Assembly: GCA_947487765.1 (NCBI GenBank)
Contig: CANKXO010000001.1
Location: 868,001 to 932,000, forward strand
From: an uncultured Pseudomonadales bacterium
Lineage (GTDB): Bacteria; Pseudomonadota; Gammaproteobacteria; Pseudomonadales; Cellvibrionaceae
Length of the DNA: 64,000 nt
Direction of reading: 5' to 3'
Below are positions 7,931 through 16,301 of the stretch, piece by piece. The position numbers and the translations under genes were made by a program. Numbering within the stretch: position 1 is the stretch's first letter; each line of letters opens with the position of its first letter. Under the pieces are notes generated by a model, which worked only from the letters and a program-made list of their open reading frames with translations, was not told where the DNA came from and did not search any database.

Positions 7931-9778
7931 ATGTCTGAAACAACTTTTGACTACAAGCAATTTCTGAAAACAGTGAATACCCAGCCGGGTATTTATCAGA
8001 TGTTTGATGCTAAAGATAAAATTCTTTATGTTGGTAAAGCAAAAAATTTAAAAAATCGATTAAGCAGCTATTTTAGAAACTCCTCTCCAGACGCAAAAGG
8101 TGGTTTGAGTATTAAAACTCAGGCACTAGTCGCTAAAATTGCCACTATTCAAGTCACAATGACAGAGTCAGAGTCAGCGGCATTGATTCTGGAGCAAAAC
8201 TTAATAAAGGCACTTAAACCACCTTACAATATTCTATTACGTGACGATAAATCATATCCTTATATTTTCATTTCTGATGAAGATTATCCACGAATCAGTT
8301 TTCATAGAGGTTCGCGCAAGCGTAAAGGTGAGTATTTTGGGCCATACCCTAGTGCTGGAGCTGTTTTTCAATCGTTAAGCTTTTTGCAAAAAACATTTCG
8401 CATCCGCCAGTGTGAAAATAGCGTGTTCAATAATCGAAGTCGCCCTTGTCTGCAATATCAGATCAACCGCTGTACGGCACCTTGTGTTAATTATATTTCG
8501 CCGGAAGATTATCAAGCGGATATGCAGCATGCAAAGATGTTTTTAAAAGGACAATCTAATGAATTGATGCAAGAACTTGCAGACAAAATGGAGCAGGCAT
8601 CTGAGGCGTTGGATTTTGAAAAAGCGGCGCTGTTGCGTGATCAAATCAGTGCATTGCGTCGAATTCAATCTGATCATGCTATGGAAGCCGGCTCTGCTAA
8701 TGTTGATGTATTTGCTATTTACAAGCGATCTACGCAACATTGTATCCATGTAATTTTTATTCGTGATGGCCGTATTCTGGGCAGTAAAAGCTATTTTCAT
8801 GATGATAAATTAGATACGAATGAGCAAGAATTCTTATTCGCTTTTATGGCGCAATTTTACTTGGCGAGCGGTACTCGTGAATTGCCTCAGGATATTATTA
8901 TAAATCAACAGGTATCGGATGAGGATAAACAGCTATTTATTGATGCTCTGTCAGAAAAAGCACATCGTAAAGTCAGCATTAGCTCTAATGTAAAATCTCA
9001 ACGGCAGAAGTGGTTGTCACTGGCTAGTGCTGCAGCTGAACAAAACTTGCTACAACATTTGGGCACGAAAGCAAGTCTCCTGAAGCGATTTGAAGCATTA
9101 CAAGAGGTATTGAGACTAGAAGAGTTGCCCGAACGTCTTGAATGTTTTGATATCAGCCATAGTAGCGGCGAGTTGACCGTGGCGTCCTGCGTTGTCTTTA
9201 ACCAGCAGGGCGCATTAAAATCAGATTATCGACGCTTTAATATAGAAGGTATCACTGGCGGTGATGACTATGCAGCAATGGAGCAGGCCTTAACGCGCCG
9301 TTATACACGTTTACAGAAGGGCGAGGGGGTTCACCCCGATATTCTGGTTATCGATGGTGGTAAAGGCCAGCTAAGCAAAGCAAAGGCCGTATTGGCAGAG
9401 CTGGGTGTACAGCAAGTGATGTTGTTGGGTATTGCGAAGGGAACAACGCGTAAGGCAGGGTTCGAGACCTTGGTGTTTACTGATGGAAGAGAAAAAACAC
9501 TGAATGGAGACTCTCCGGCATTACACCTTCTTCAGGAAATTCGTGATGAGGCACACCGCTTTGCGATTACTGGCCACAAACAACGGCGGGATAAAAAGCG
9601 AAAAACCTCAAGTTTGGAAGGTATACCTGGAGTGGGCGCAAAGCGTCGTCGAGAGCTGTTAAGGCACTTTGGCGGTTTACAGGCAGTAGAGCAGGCAACG
9701 GTTACTGATTTGTTAAAAGTTCCCGGTATTAGTAAAAAAATTGCAGAGGATATTTACAGCGCGTTGCGTAATGAGTAA
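7931..9778 (+). CDS. uvrC: excinuclease ABC subunit C
   Basis: UvrC makes both incisions around UvrB-bound DNA lesions in nucleotide excision repair. The GIY-YIG nuclease domain opens the protein (PGIYQMF...LYVGKAKNLKNRL, residues 19-45). The UVR motif that contacts UvrB is near residues 203-237, the RNase H-like second nuclease core contains the CFDISHSSGE and IDGGKGQL motifs, and a double helix-hairpin-helix ends the protein (IPGVGAKRRRELL and VPGISKKIAEDI). The 615 residues equal the normal length. It is followed 32 bp later by pgsA, the order found in Pseudomonas and E. coli. Confidence 0.97.
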   Translation: MSETTFDYKQFLKTVNTQPGIYQMFDAKDKILYVGKAKNLKNRLSSYFRNSSPDAKGGLSIKTQALVAKIATIQVTMTESESAALILEQNLIKALKPPYNILLRDDKSYPYIFISDEDYPRISFHRGSRKRKGEYFGPYPSAGAVFQSLSFLQKTFRIRQCENSVFNNRSRPCLQYQINRCTAPCVNYISPEDYQADMQHAKMFLKGQSNELMQELADKMEQASEALDFEKAALLRDQISALRRIQSDHAMEAGSANVDVFAIYKRSTQHCIHVIFIRDGRILGSKSYFHDDKLDTNEQEFLFAFMAQFYLASGTRELPQDIIINQQVSDEDKQLFIDALSEKAHRKVSISSNVKSQRQKWLSLASAAAEQNLLQHLGTKASLLKRFEALQEVLRLEELPERLECFDISHSSGELTVASCVVFNQQGALKSDYRRFNIEGITGGDDYAAMEQALTRRYTRLQKGEGVHPDILVIDGGKGQLSKAKAVLAELGVQQVMLLGIAKGTTRKAGFETLVFTDGREKTLNGDSPALHLLQEIRDEAHRFAITGHKQRRDKKRKTSSLEGIPGVGAKRRRELLRHFGGLQAVEQATVTDLLKVPGISKKIAEDIYSALRNE

Positions 9779-9810
9779 CGTGTCACCCTCTTAGTTAAGG
9801 TAATTGATGA

Positions 9811-10371
9811 ATGACACTCGCTAACCAACTGACTTTACTACGTATTTTACTAATTCCTCTGTTAGTAGTAGTTTTTTATCTACCATATGAGTGGCGCTTT
9901 TCTGTCTCATCTATGATTTTTCTTCTTGCTGCGATTACTGACTGGCTTGATGGTTGGGTCGCGCGCACCTATGATCAAAGTACGCCTTTTGGTGCTTTTT
10001 TAGACCCAGTAGCCGATAAGTTGATGGTTGCTGTTGCCCTAGTTTTGTTGGTAGAGGTACACGCTACGCCCTTATTTGCTGTGCCAGCAGTCATTATCAT
10101 CGGTCGTGAAATTGTTATTTCGGCCTTGCGTGAGTGGATGGCTGAATTAGGGAAGCGGGCCAGTGTCGCGGTATCAATGCTAGGCAAGGTAAAAACGACC
10201 CTACAAATGACGTCCATTGTTGTTTTGCTGTTTGATAACCCAGCAGAGCCTTCATTCTTAACAACAATTGGGTATATCACGCTATATATTGCGGCTTTAT
10301 TGACCTTATGGTCGATGATTATTTATCTTAAAGCGGCGTGGCCAGATTTAATGTCGGAAAAAGAAGAGTAA
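9811..10371 (+). CDS. pgsA: CDP-diacylglycerol--glycerol-3-phosphate 3-phosphatidyltransferase
   Basis: PgsA makes phosphatidylglycerophosphate, the committed step to phosphatidylglycerol and cardiolipin. It is an integral membrane protein of 186 residues with about four hydrophobic helices. The CDP-alcohol phosphotransferase signature is complete at residues 49-71: DG, AR, then G-x3-D-x3-D in FGAFLDPVADK. It closes the uvrY-uvrC-pgsA run. In Pseudomonas tRNA genes follow directly on the same strand; here about 3 kb of other DNA intervenes and the tRNAs are on the opposite strand. Confidence 0.95.
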   Translation: MTLANQLTLLRILLIPLLVVVFYLPYEWRFSVSSMIFLLAAITDWLDGWVARTYDQSTPFGAFLDPVADKLMVAVALVLLVEVHATPLFAVPAVIIIGREIVISALREWMAELGKRASVAVSMLGKVKTTLQMTSIVVLLFDNPAEPSFLTTIGYITLYIAALLTLWSMIIYLKAAWPDLMSEKEE

Positions 10372-10385
10372 TTTTAGGGTAATTC

Positions 10386-11336
10386 TTAAACCCCTGTTTT
10401 TGGATAACGTTTGACTACATCCCACGTAGTTCTTTGCATGAGTGCAGCTGCTTCAACTGAGGGGGCAGTTGCGTCGCTACCATCTGCTTTTTTCAGTTGA
10501 TAAGGCAGCCCTTCAGGTGATTTCCCATAAAGTACAGCGTAGTGAACCAGAGCGATTAAATAATTACCTAAATCGTTGATATGAATTGGGTCTAAGCTAC
10601 CATCTGCCTCTTTACGAGCAAAAATATCTTCTGGTGACTGAATTCCCTCAACCCCGCCTAAACGCTCAACCTCTTTGAAAAAAGTAGCGAGCACTTGCCC
10701 TGCAGGAATGACATAAGCCGTAACTTGTCCATCTAGCTTAGCTAATGCTTTATGTAGAATCTTATCTTCCCAGTAATCTGATAGATCGCTATCCAGCCGA
10801 TTAATCCAGCCGTTGGGGTCGGTTACCTCGTGCCAGCTTTCATAGAGGTAAATGCGTGTGCGGGGACTGTTGTTGTTTACTTTTTCTACAAAATTGGTGA
10901 AATATTTAGGGCTGTCGAAATATTTGATGGCATCTTTAATTTCCACCATTTCGGTCATCACAAAAGCATCGTATTCCTGACTTTCAATTGCCTCGTGTGG
11001 TTCTCGATATTCAGCGTGCCTATTCTCAGAATCAAAACCATTAATCGGGATTTTGGGGTCCCAATGTGCTTGCAGTGTTGCTCCCCAGCCTAATTGGGAG
11101 TTAAATTCATGTCCTTGTCCCGCAAGCTGTTTAAGCATAGCGGGCATATCTTTACCCACTAAACTATGGCCTAAGTGATAGACCTTAATCGGAGATGTCA
11201 CTGGAGTCAGCTTGTCGCTATAGAGCTTATTTATCTCATCAGTACTGAGCTTCTTTTCACAACCTGTTAGTCCGACCAAAGCCGTTAATAAGGTGACGGG
11301 GAGAGTGATGATTTTGGAAATGATTCTTTTATACAT
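10386..11336 (-). CDS. SGNH-hydrolase-like lipoprotein
   Basis: The ATG at 11336 gives 316 residues with a clear lipoprotein signal: MYKR, a hydrophobic run, then lipobox LTGC. A TTG 36 bp upstream is the alternative start but would spoil this signal. The mature part starts a strand with VYHLGHSLVG, where the GHS replaces the GDS nucleophile block of SGNH hydrolases, and ends with DPIHINDLGNYL, which supplies the Asp-x-x-His of block V. So an esterase or carbohydrate-deacetylase activity is possible. This is inference from two motifs, and the fold could be shared without activity. It is convergent with pgsA (14 bp apart) and has no obvious partner. Confidence 0.6.
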   Translation of the reverse strand: MYKRIISKIITLPVTLLTALVGLTGCEKKLSTDEINKLYSDKLTPVTSPIKVYHLGHSLVGKDMPAMLKQLAGQGHEFNSQLGWGATLQAHWDPKIPINGFDSENRHAEYREPHEAIESQEYDAFVMTEMVEIKDAIKYFDSPKYFTNFVEKVNNNSPRTRIYLYESWHEVTDPNGWINRLDSDLSDYWEDKILHKALAKLDGQVTAYVIPAGQVLATFFKEVERLGGVEGIQSPEDIFARKEADGSLDPIHINDLGNYLIALVHYAVLYGKSPEGLPYQLKKADGSDATAPSVEAAALMQRTTWDVVKRYPKTGV

Positions 11337-11450
11337 GCAGAAAGTGTAATAGATAGCGATCAGTTTGAGCAATAGTCTATCTGCAAATGTTCGCCGTATT
11401 TAATTAAAGTCGGAATAGGTGAGTAAAAATATTAGGAGGAGGGGTTAGGG

Positions 11451-11789
11451 CTATCTGTCCCAGTAGGTATCAATCAGTACGGCCAGTTTATCTTGTAAGT
11501 GACCTTCAAATTCATCCAGATGCTTATCGAAGACATTCAGGTACTTATCTGCCTTATCGTGAGATAGTTTCTTAGAGTTGACCGAATACTGCATTTCAGA
11601 CAATGTTTTGTCATATCGTGGGATAATGTGCCAATGCACAAAGTCTGCATCTACCTCAGCGACGCCTTTTTCAGCATATTCACAAAAAGCCTCGATATGA
11701 TCTTTTCCCTTGGGACCCAAACAACCAGGTTCGACTCGGTAAGTCACCATCAACTTTTTATCATCTGGAAGAGGCAAGGCAATATTCAT
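11451..11789 (-). CDS. conserved small protein of unknown function
   Basis: The ATG at 11789 starts a 112-residue acidic, probably cytoplasmic protein; a TTG 18 bp upstream could add six residues. Its features are a conserved-looking RVEPGCLGPKGKDHI block and a HWHIIPRY stretch that resembles the end of a HIT motif but lacks the first histidine and lies mid-protein. The C-terminal half is helical and charged. I recall similar uncharacterised proteins in Pseudomonas relatives, without a function. It stands alone on the minus strand; the 114 bp on its downstream side separate it from the SGNH-like lipoprotein gene. Confidence 0.6.
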   Translation of the reverse strand: MNIALPLPDDKKLMVTYRVEPGCLGPKGKDHIEAFCEYAEKGVAEVDADFVHWHIIPRYDKTLSEMQYSVNSKKLSHDKADKYLNVFDKHLDEFEGHLQDKLAVLIDTYWDR

Positions 11790-12003
11790 AAAAAGAGAAA
11801 AACCCAATTAATAGAAAGAACAGAATTCAACGTGTTCTCAAAAGTGTAGCTCAGGAGTGCAAAACTACAAGAATAGTGCGTGCCGAGTGGTTGGGTAACA
11901 GTATTGATAATTTGGGTGACTCGTGCCATTTTAAAAGGTGAACTTATTGCTTATATCTTTCTCTAATGCAATAAGTGTAATCGCAAGTTAACGAGGTGAT
12001 ACT

Positions 12004-12120
12004 GTGAAAATGAAAACGCTTTATTTATTCTTTGTCGTAATAGTTTTAAGTACTGGTTGTACTATTGTTAGTGATTATGAGGGAACCGATCATGAAGGTA
12101 CGACAGAATCTCTTGGTTAG
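12004..12120 (+). CDS. very small lipoprotein (38 residues)
   Basis: A GTG at 12004 (or ATG at 12010) opens a 38-residue frame preceded by AGGTGAT, a good ribosome-binding site 4-10 bases upstream. The peptide has two lysines, a hydrophobic stretch and the lipobox LSTGC, so it would be processed to a lipid-anchored peptide of about 21 residues (CTIVSDYEGTDHEG...) ending at TAG 12118. The combination of ribosome-binding site, signal sequence and lipobox supports a real gene in spite of its size. Entericidin-like small lipoproteins are comparable in size only; no family was recognised. Confidence 0.55.
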   Translation: MKMKTLYLFFVVIVLSTGCTIVSDYEGTDHEGTTESLG

Positions 12121-12624
12121 TTTATGTTGAAGGTCAACGGCGTAAAAATAGAATCTAACCAATGATAAATTATCTAAAAATAGAGATGGTGTTGCTTTGC
12201 TTATCCATAAGCATTGGGCGAAATAGCCGAAGAAATTTTTTAACCATTATTTCCAATTGATATCATGAGTTCATTATTTAAAAATTATATCTGGTTTCAT
12301 TTTTAGATCGCTACAAGGAGAAATTCGATAATAATTTTTTAGTAACGAATACTATAAAGCTACAGTTTTAACTAAATCAATATATCACAAAATTCGATTC
12401 TCAGTATTTTCAGCATTCACTACATTTGAATCAAAAACGAAAAGTCTATGATCCATTCTCATTTCTTAAAGTAAGTACGACAACGTAGTTGAATTTCGGT
12501 GAGGTGTTATCTTGTCACTAGTGCCAATTAATAAGAATCGACATAATTCGCCGTATTATAAACACCAGCCTTGATCATTTACCCGAACATAAACAAACCA
12601 ATATACGTACCTTTAAGTGAATTA
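12121..12624. other. gene-free A+T-rich stretch
   Basis: About 500 bp between the small lipoprotein and the effector-like gene hold no convincing open frame on either strand. The best is a 32-codon frame at 12162-12260 without a good ribosome-binding site. No tRNA, IS end or clear terminator was seen. The stretch is visibly richer in A+T than the flanking genes and may be decayed DNA. Confidence 0.5.
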
Positions 12625-13299
12625 CTAATCCATTTGAAAAATAGCCAGCCTCGAGGGTGTAGCCTCGATGGCTAATGTGCTTCTGGGAACTTCGACGATA
12701 TGAACATTACAGCCACTCGGCTTGTCAGTGATAAGATCAATTGCATGGGCACTTTGACGTTGGCGGTGGGAACCATTTTCTGGCTTAGTCACGACAAAAA
12801 CATCTGTTGGGTTTTTATCTAACAACTCCTGCCTTTTATCGTCGTCTCTTGCTGCCGAAGAAGCGTGGTAGAGTCCAATATCTCCATTCGAGTAAAAGGC
12901 AATGATAGGTGTGCAGCTAGAAAAAGAATGAGATATGAGACGATTTTTGTCAAAACCGACACCGCTAATCCCCACAATTTTTCCGCCATTACTCAATAAA
13001 CCTGTTTCGCCTATATCAGGTAGCTGAGCTCTCGCATTGGGATCGTTTCTATAGTGGTCAGCTTTTAGGCAGTCTACCCGTTGCTTGGGTGGATTGCCGT
13101 ATGAATGAAGGGAAAAATCAACCCCATGAGTATTATCAAGTCTCGACCTTGGAATTTCGGTTATTGCCGGTCGACCTACCTCCGAAGCACTGACTGATAA
13201 AGGTGTCGATTGTTGCTGATTTATTCTATTTGGCTGAGATAACGGAATATTTTCTGGTGATGGCCTCTGACGAATCAATCCACATATATTATTTCCCAT
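12625..13299 (-). CDS. candidate secreted effector with CheD/CNF-like Cys-His motif
   Basis: This 224-residue protein has no family I can name. It begins MGNNICG: Gly2 with a small residue at position 6 fits the eukaryotic N-myristoylation consensus, and Cys6 could be palmitoylated, much like the start of plant-pathogen HopF-type effectors. Residues 11-55 are Pro/Ser/Gln-rich and look disordered, as in type III or IV effector leaders. The C-terminal half has SSCTPIIAFYSNGDIGLYH, placing Cys129 and His145 16 apart. CheD and CNF-type glutamine deamidases have a Cys in a similar SC/GC turn and a His 15-17 residues later. No signal peptide or membrane segment is seen, and no secretion system lies in the window. 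The gene stands isolated in A+T-rich DNA and its G+C looks higher than its surroundings. It is real by codon pattern; the function is inference. Confidence 0.6.
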   Translation of the reverse strand: MGNNICGLIRQRPSPENIPLSQPNRINQQQSTPLSVSASEVGRPAITEIPRSRLDNTHGVDFSLHSYGNPPKQRVDCLKADHYRNDPNARAQLPDIGETGLLSNGGKIVGISGVGFDKNRLISHSFSSCTPIIAFYSNGDIGLYHASSAARDDDKRQELLDKNPTDVFVVTKPENGSHRQRQSAHAIDLITDKPSGCNVHIVEVPRSTLAIEATPSRLAIFQMD

Positions 13300-13544
13300 T
13301 TAGAACGGTCCCCGTATACAATATTTAAGATAAATATATGTGGTAAAAACCACTATAAAGTTCCAATACAAAAATAGAGTAAAGATAGAGACCGTAAAAA
13401 ATGTTTCAATGACAGCTTTATGAAATTTTGGGCGGATGTTTGGACTGATGTAAGAGTACAGGCGAATTGTTTACTATACGTCTACTATAAATTTTTTATC
13501 TTAAGGAGTTTTAGAGAAAAGTTCTCTAAGAGCTTGATTTTAAA

Positions 13545-13631
13545 TGGTGCCCGGAGCCGGAATCGAACCGGCACGACCGTTAAGTCGCAAGATTTTAAGT
13601 CTTGTGTGTCTACCAATTCCACCACCCGGGC
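13545..13631 (-). tRNA. tRNA-Leu (anticodon UAA)
   Basis: The minus strand folds as an 87-nt class II tRNA. The acceptor GCCCGGG pairs with TCCGGGC, the anticodon loop CTTAAAA gives UAA, a long variable arm is present, the T-loop reads GGTTCGATTCC, and CCA is encoded at 13545-13547. It follows tRNA-Cys in the same transcript, as in the Pseudomonas Gly-Cys-Leu cluster near pgsA. Confidence 0.96.
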
Positions 13632-13750
13632 AAACGGGAAAGCTTTATTTAAAGTAAGCATTGGCAGCTTACTATCACTTAAATTCAGTGTTGGCACACT
13701 AAATTTACTCTTTTCAGAGCTTTTGGCCTAAATGAGGCGCATAACAAAAG

Positions 13751-13824
13751 TGGAGGCGCGGGTCGGAATCGAACCGGCGTTGACGGATTTGCAATCCGCT
13801 GCATTACCACTCTGCCACCGCGCC
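13751..13824 (-). tRNA. tRNA-Cys (anticodon GCA)
   Basis: A 74-nt tRNA on the minus strand. The acceptor GGCGCGG pairs with CCGCGCC, the anticodon loop TTGCAAA gives GCA, the T-loop is GGTTCGATTCC, and CCA is encoded. It is 119 bp upstream of tRNA-Leu in transcription order. Confidence 0.96.
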
Positions 13825-13910
13825 ATCTTAAGTTCAGCGATTATACAGAGTCAGTATGAGTTGTTTAAGAGAAGCTGTATTTTTCAGCTTATTTTATCTT
13901 TACAACTTAA

Positions 13911-13929
13911 GCACTCTGCCACTGTGCCA
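13911..13929 (-). pseudogene. remnant of a tRNA-Cys 5' end
   Basis: Read on the minus strand, the sequence from about 13928 begins GGCACAGTGGCAGAGTG and matches the 5' end of the intact tRNA-Cys (GGCGCGGTGGCAGAGTG) with two differences, then loses similarity. It lies about 85 bp upstream of the intact gene and just behind a tRNA-type promoter. It looks like the stump of a duplicated first tRNA gene. Confidence 0.55.
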
Positions 13930-13941
13930 AAAGAGGGGCGC

Positions 13942-13947
13942 ATTCTA
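13942..13947 (-). promoter_or_regulatory. -10 element of the tRNA-Cys/Leu promoter
   Basis: The minus strand reads TAGAAT followed by the G+C-rich discriminator GCGCCCCTC, almost the same as at the tRNA-Pro and tRNA-Val promoters in this window. Such discriminators are typical of stringently controlled stable-RNA promoters. The -35 region is weak (no TTGACA at 16-18 bp). Confidence 0.55.
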
Positions 13948-14111
13948 GCCTAACTGTTATAAAAAGCCTAGAGCTTTATAGTGATTTAATTAAAACAAGA
14001 TCTGAATAGTATAGAAAACCATCAGGCTTCCTGCTAACAGCAAGCTTAGAGGGGGCTGATCATAGAGAGTGACAAGTAGTATGTACTGTTTCGCCTACTT
14101 GATACTACCTA

Positions 14112-14321
14112 TCAGGCGACTTCGACGTTCTCAGCTTGAGGGCCTTTTTGCCCTTGGCCTTCAGTAAAGGTCACTGGTTGGCCATCTTTCAGTGTGCGAA
14201 AGCCGTCGCCGGTGATATTGCTGAAATGAACAAAGAGATCAGGGCCGTTATCGCGAGATATAAACCCATATCCTTTACTTTCGTTGAACCACTTAACGGT
14301 TCCATTTAATTTTTCTGACAT
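14112..14321 (-). CDS. cold-shock-domain protein (CspA family)
   Basis: A single cold-shock domain of 69 residues that binds single-stranded RNA/DNA and melts RNA structure. The RNP1 motif KGYGFI and RNP2 motif LFVHFS are intact, after the family start [17 protein letters not shown]. The ATG at 14321 has AAGG 8 bases upstream; a longer in-frame extension would add 16 non-conserved residues. It is monocistronic. Whether it is cold-induced, stationary-phase or constitutive cannot be told. Confidence 0.92.
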   Translation of the reverse strand: MSEKLNGTVKWFNESKGYGFISRDNGPDLFVHFSNITGDGFRTLKDGQPVTFTEGQGQKGPQAENVEVA

Positions 14322-14562
14322 TGTTAAACCTTGATGTAACTGAGGAGATCTGGATATTTCGATACTCAACTCATCAAAATCAAATGCTACCAGCTAAAAC
14401 TTCAATGTGTACGCTTATTTCAATACAACTATAAACTGATACTTTTACCTTATTTTCAAGCATTGATTTTTTAAACTAATTCGCTGACTCGAAACAATGT
14501 CAGTCTAAAACCATTACTCGATGTTATCAACTGTATTTTTAGCGTTTTTTTTGACATTTTTG

Positions 14563-16068
14563 TTAAGAAATGCTTTCTACTATTCGTACAGGCTCTGGAT
14601 GTAATTCATGAAGTGGAACAGATAAACCATTTTGCATAACAACACGAACGTGTTTCCTTTGCATTTTCCTAGGGCTTGAAGCACCACATGAATGGGCAAT
14701 AATGCCAACGCCATACGTAATACTTTTGTGGTAGTGAGCAACACGCTCAGCTTTATTTTGAGGTACTAATCCCCTTTGTAATTTTTTATCGTGTGTTGTA
14801 ACCCCTGTAGGGCAAGTGTTTTTATTACACTGGAGTGCTTGTATGCAGCCAAGAGCAAACATAAAACCTCTGGCAGAATTGACAAAGTCAGCCCCCATAG
14901 CGATTGCCCAGGCAACGGCTGAAGGTGTAATTAACTTACCTGATGCAACAACTTTAATATGTTGCCGTAAGTCTGATTTAATGAGTTGATCTATGACCCA
15001 CGGTAAGCTTTCTTTTAAAGGGAGGCCAACAAAATCCATTAAAGGCTGTGGTGCAGCACCGGTACCACCATCTGCACTATCTAGAGTAATAAAATCAGGG
15101 TAATAATCTTTACCTTTTGTATGCATTAATTGTAATAGCTCTTCAAACCAGCTTTGTTCTCCTAATACAAATTTAAAACCAACAGGTTTGCCTGTCACTT
15201 CTCGTATGTGATGTATCATTTCCAGTAAGTCTTCTGGCTTTTTGATATCTAAATGTCCATTGGGGCTTATAGAGGGTTGGCCTTCTGTAATTCCACGGAT
15301 TTCTGCGATTTCTGCAGACACTTTGTTCGCGGGTAAGATACCCCCTTTACCAGGTTTCGCACCTTGGCTGAGTTTTAACTCGAACATCTTAACCTGTGGC
15401 TGAGCAGCGATCTCAGCCAATTTGGTGTCAGATAAGTTACCGTTTAGATCTCTAACACCATATTTTGCTGTTCCTATTTGGAAAATAAGGTCAGCTCCAC
15501 CTTCCAAATGAAACGTCGATAAACCGCCTTCTCCTGTATTTAGCCAGCAACCCGCTTTTTTTGCACCTATAGAGAGGGCTCTTACTGCCGGTGCTGATAA
15601 TGCGCCATAGCTCATTGCGGAGATATTGATGAGAGAAGCAGTGGAATAGGGGGTTTTACAATTCGGGCCGATGGTGACTAAAGCTGGCTCTACAATATCC
15701 TCATCCAGTGTTGGAAATGCCGAGTTGAGGAAGAATATACTACCGGTTGATGACATATTGCGCGTCGAACCAAAAGCAATTGTGCGATCAACGTTTTTCG
15801 CTGCCCGGTAAACCCAGCTACGTTCAGCTCGGTTAAAGGGGAGTTCTTCACGGTCCATAGCAAAGAAATATTGCCTAAAAAATTCACCGATATGTTCAAA
15901 AAAGTAGCGAAAGCGGCCGATGACAGGGTAATTACGGCGAATAGTGTGTGATGTTTGTGTAATATCAATAATATATAAAATAATGATCGTTAATACAGCA
16001 GCACCTACTAGCAGAATAAATAGTTGTACTAGAAAGTTAAGCACTGTAATGGAGAACATATCAAACAT
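14563..16068 (-). CDS. membrane-anchored FMN-binding glutamate-synthase-like protein
   Basis: This 501-residue protein has an N-terminal membrane segment (about residues 8-32) and the FMN/iron-sulfur central domain of glutamate synthase. The FMN-barrel motifs GEGGLS, PGKGG and SADGGTGAAP are present, and three cysteines C408-x5-C414-x4-C419 match the [3Fe-4S] ligands of GltB. It lacks the glutaminase domain and no GltD-like subunit gene is adjacent, so it is not a classical NADPH-GOGAT. Related stand-alone proteins are common in Proteobacteria with poorly known substrates. It is divergent from the 16302 gene with 233 bp between them. Confidence 0.85.
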   Translation of the reverse strand: MFDMFSITVLNFLVQLFILLVGAAVLTIIILYIIDITQTSHTIRRNYPVIGRFRYFFEHIGEFFRQYFFAMDREELPFNRAERSWVYRAAKNVDRTIAFGSTRNMSSTGSIFFLNSAFPTLDEDIVEPALVTIGPNCKTPYSTASLINISAMSYGALSAPAVRALSIGAKKAGCWLNTGEGGLSTFHLEGGADLIFQIGTAKYGVRDLNGNLSDTKLAEIAAQPQVKMFELKLSQGAKPGKGGILPANKVSAEIAEIRGITEGQPSISPNGHLDIKKPEDLLEMIHHIREVTGKPVGFKFVLGEQSWFEELLQLMHTKGKDYYPDFITLDSADGGTGAAPQPLMDFVGLPLKESLPWVIDQLIKSDLRQHIKVVASGKLITPSAVAWAIAMGADFVNSARGFMFALGCIQALQCNKNTCPTGVTTHDKKLQRGLVPQNKAERVAHYHKSITYGVGIIAHSCGASSPRKMQRKHVRVVMQNGLSVPLHELHPEPVRIVESIS

Positions 16069-16301
16069 AGGGGCCTCATATCATTTTTATTGGGCAGGGA
16101 GGGGTCCTGACTATAATCTTACCGTTAGACATGATAATACAAAAAAGTTTGATGTTGCTTTGTTTTCTCGTTATTTCACAGTGTAGATAAGGCGGGGTTG
16201 ATCTTTATGTGGCGCTTCGAGTAAGGTTATCAATTAGATTCAATAGCGATAGATATTCATTAATAGCTTGTTCGATAATAGTTAGAGGAGGGAGGTGTGT
16301 A

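Noticed and set aside
11451-11789. HIT-family hydrolase call from HWHIIPRY
   Set aside because: The first of three histidines is missing and the stretch lies mid-protein rather than near the C-terminus; left as unknown.
12162-12260. 32-codon frame after the small lipoprotein
   Set aside because: No ribosome-binding site and no signal or family feature.
13420-13731. Open frames running across the tRNA-Leu gene
   Set aside because: They cover the tRNA on either strand and have no ribosome-binding site; the cloverleaf is certain.
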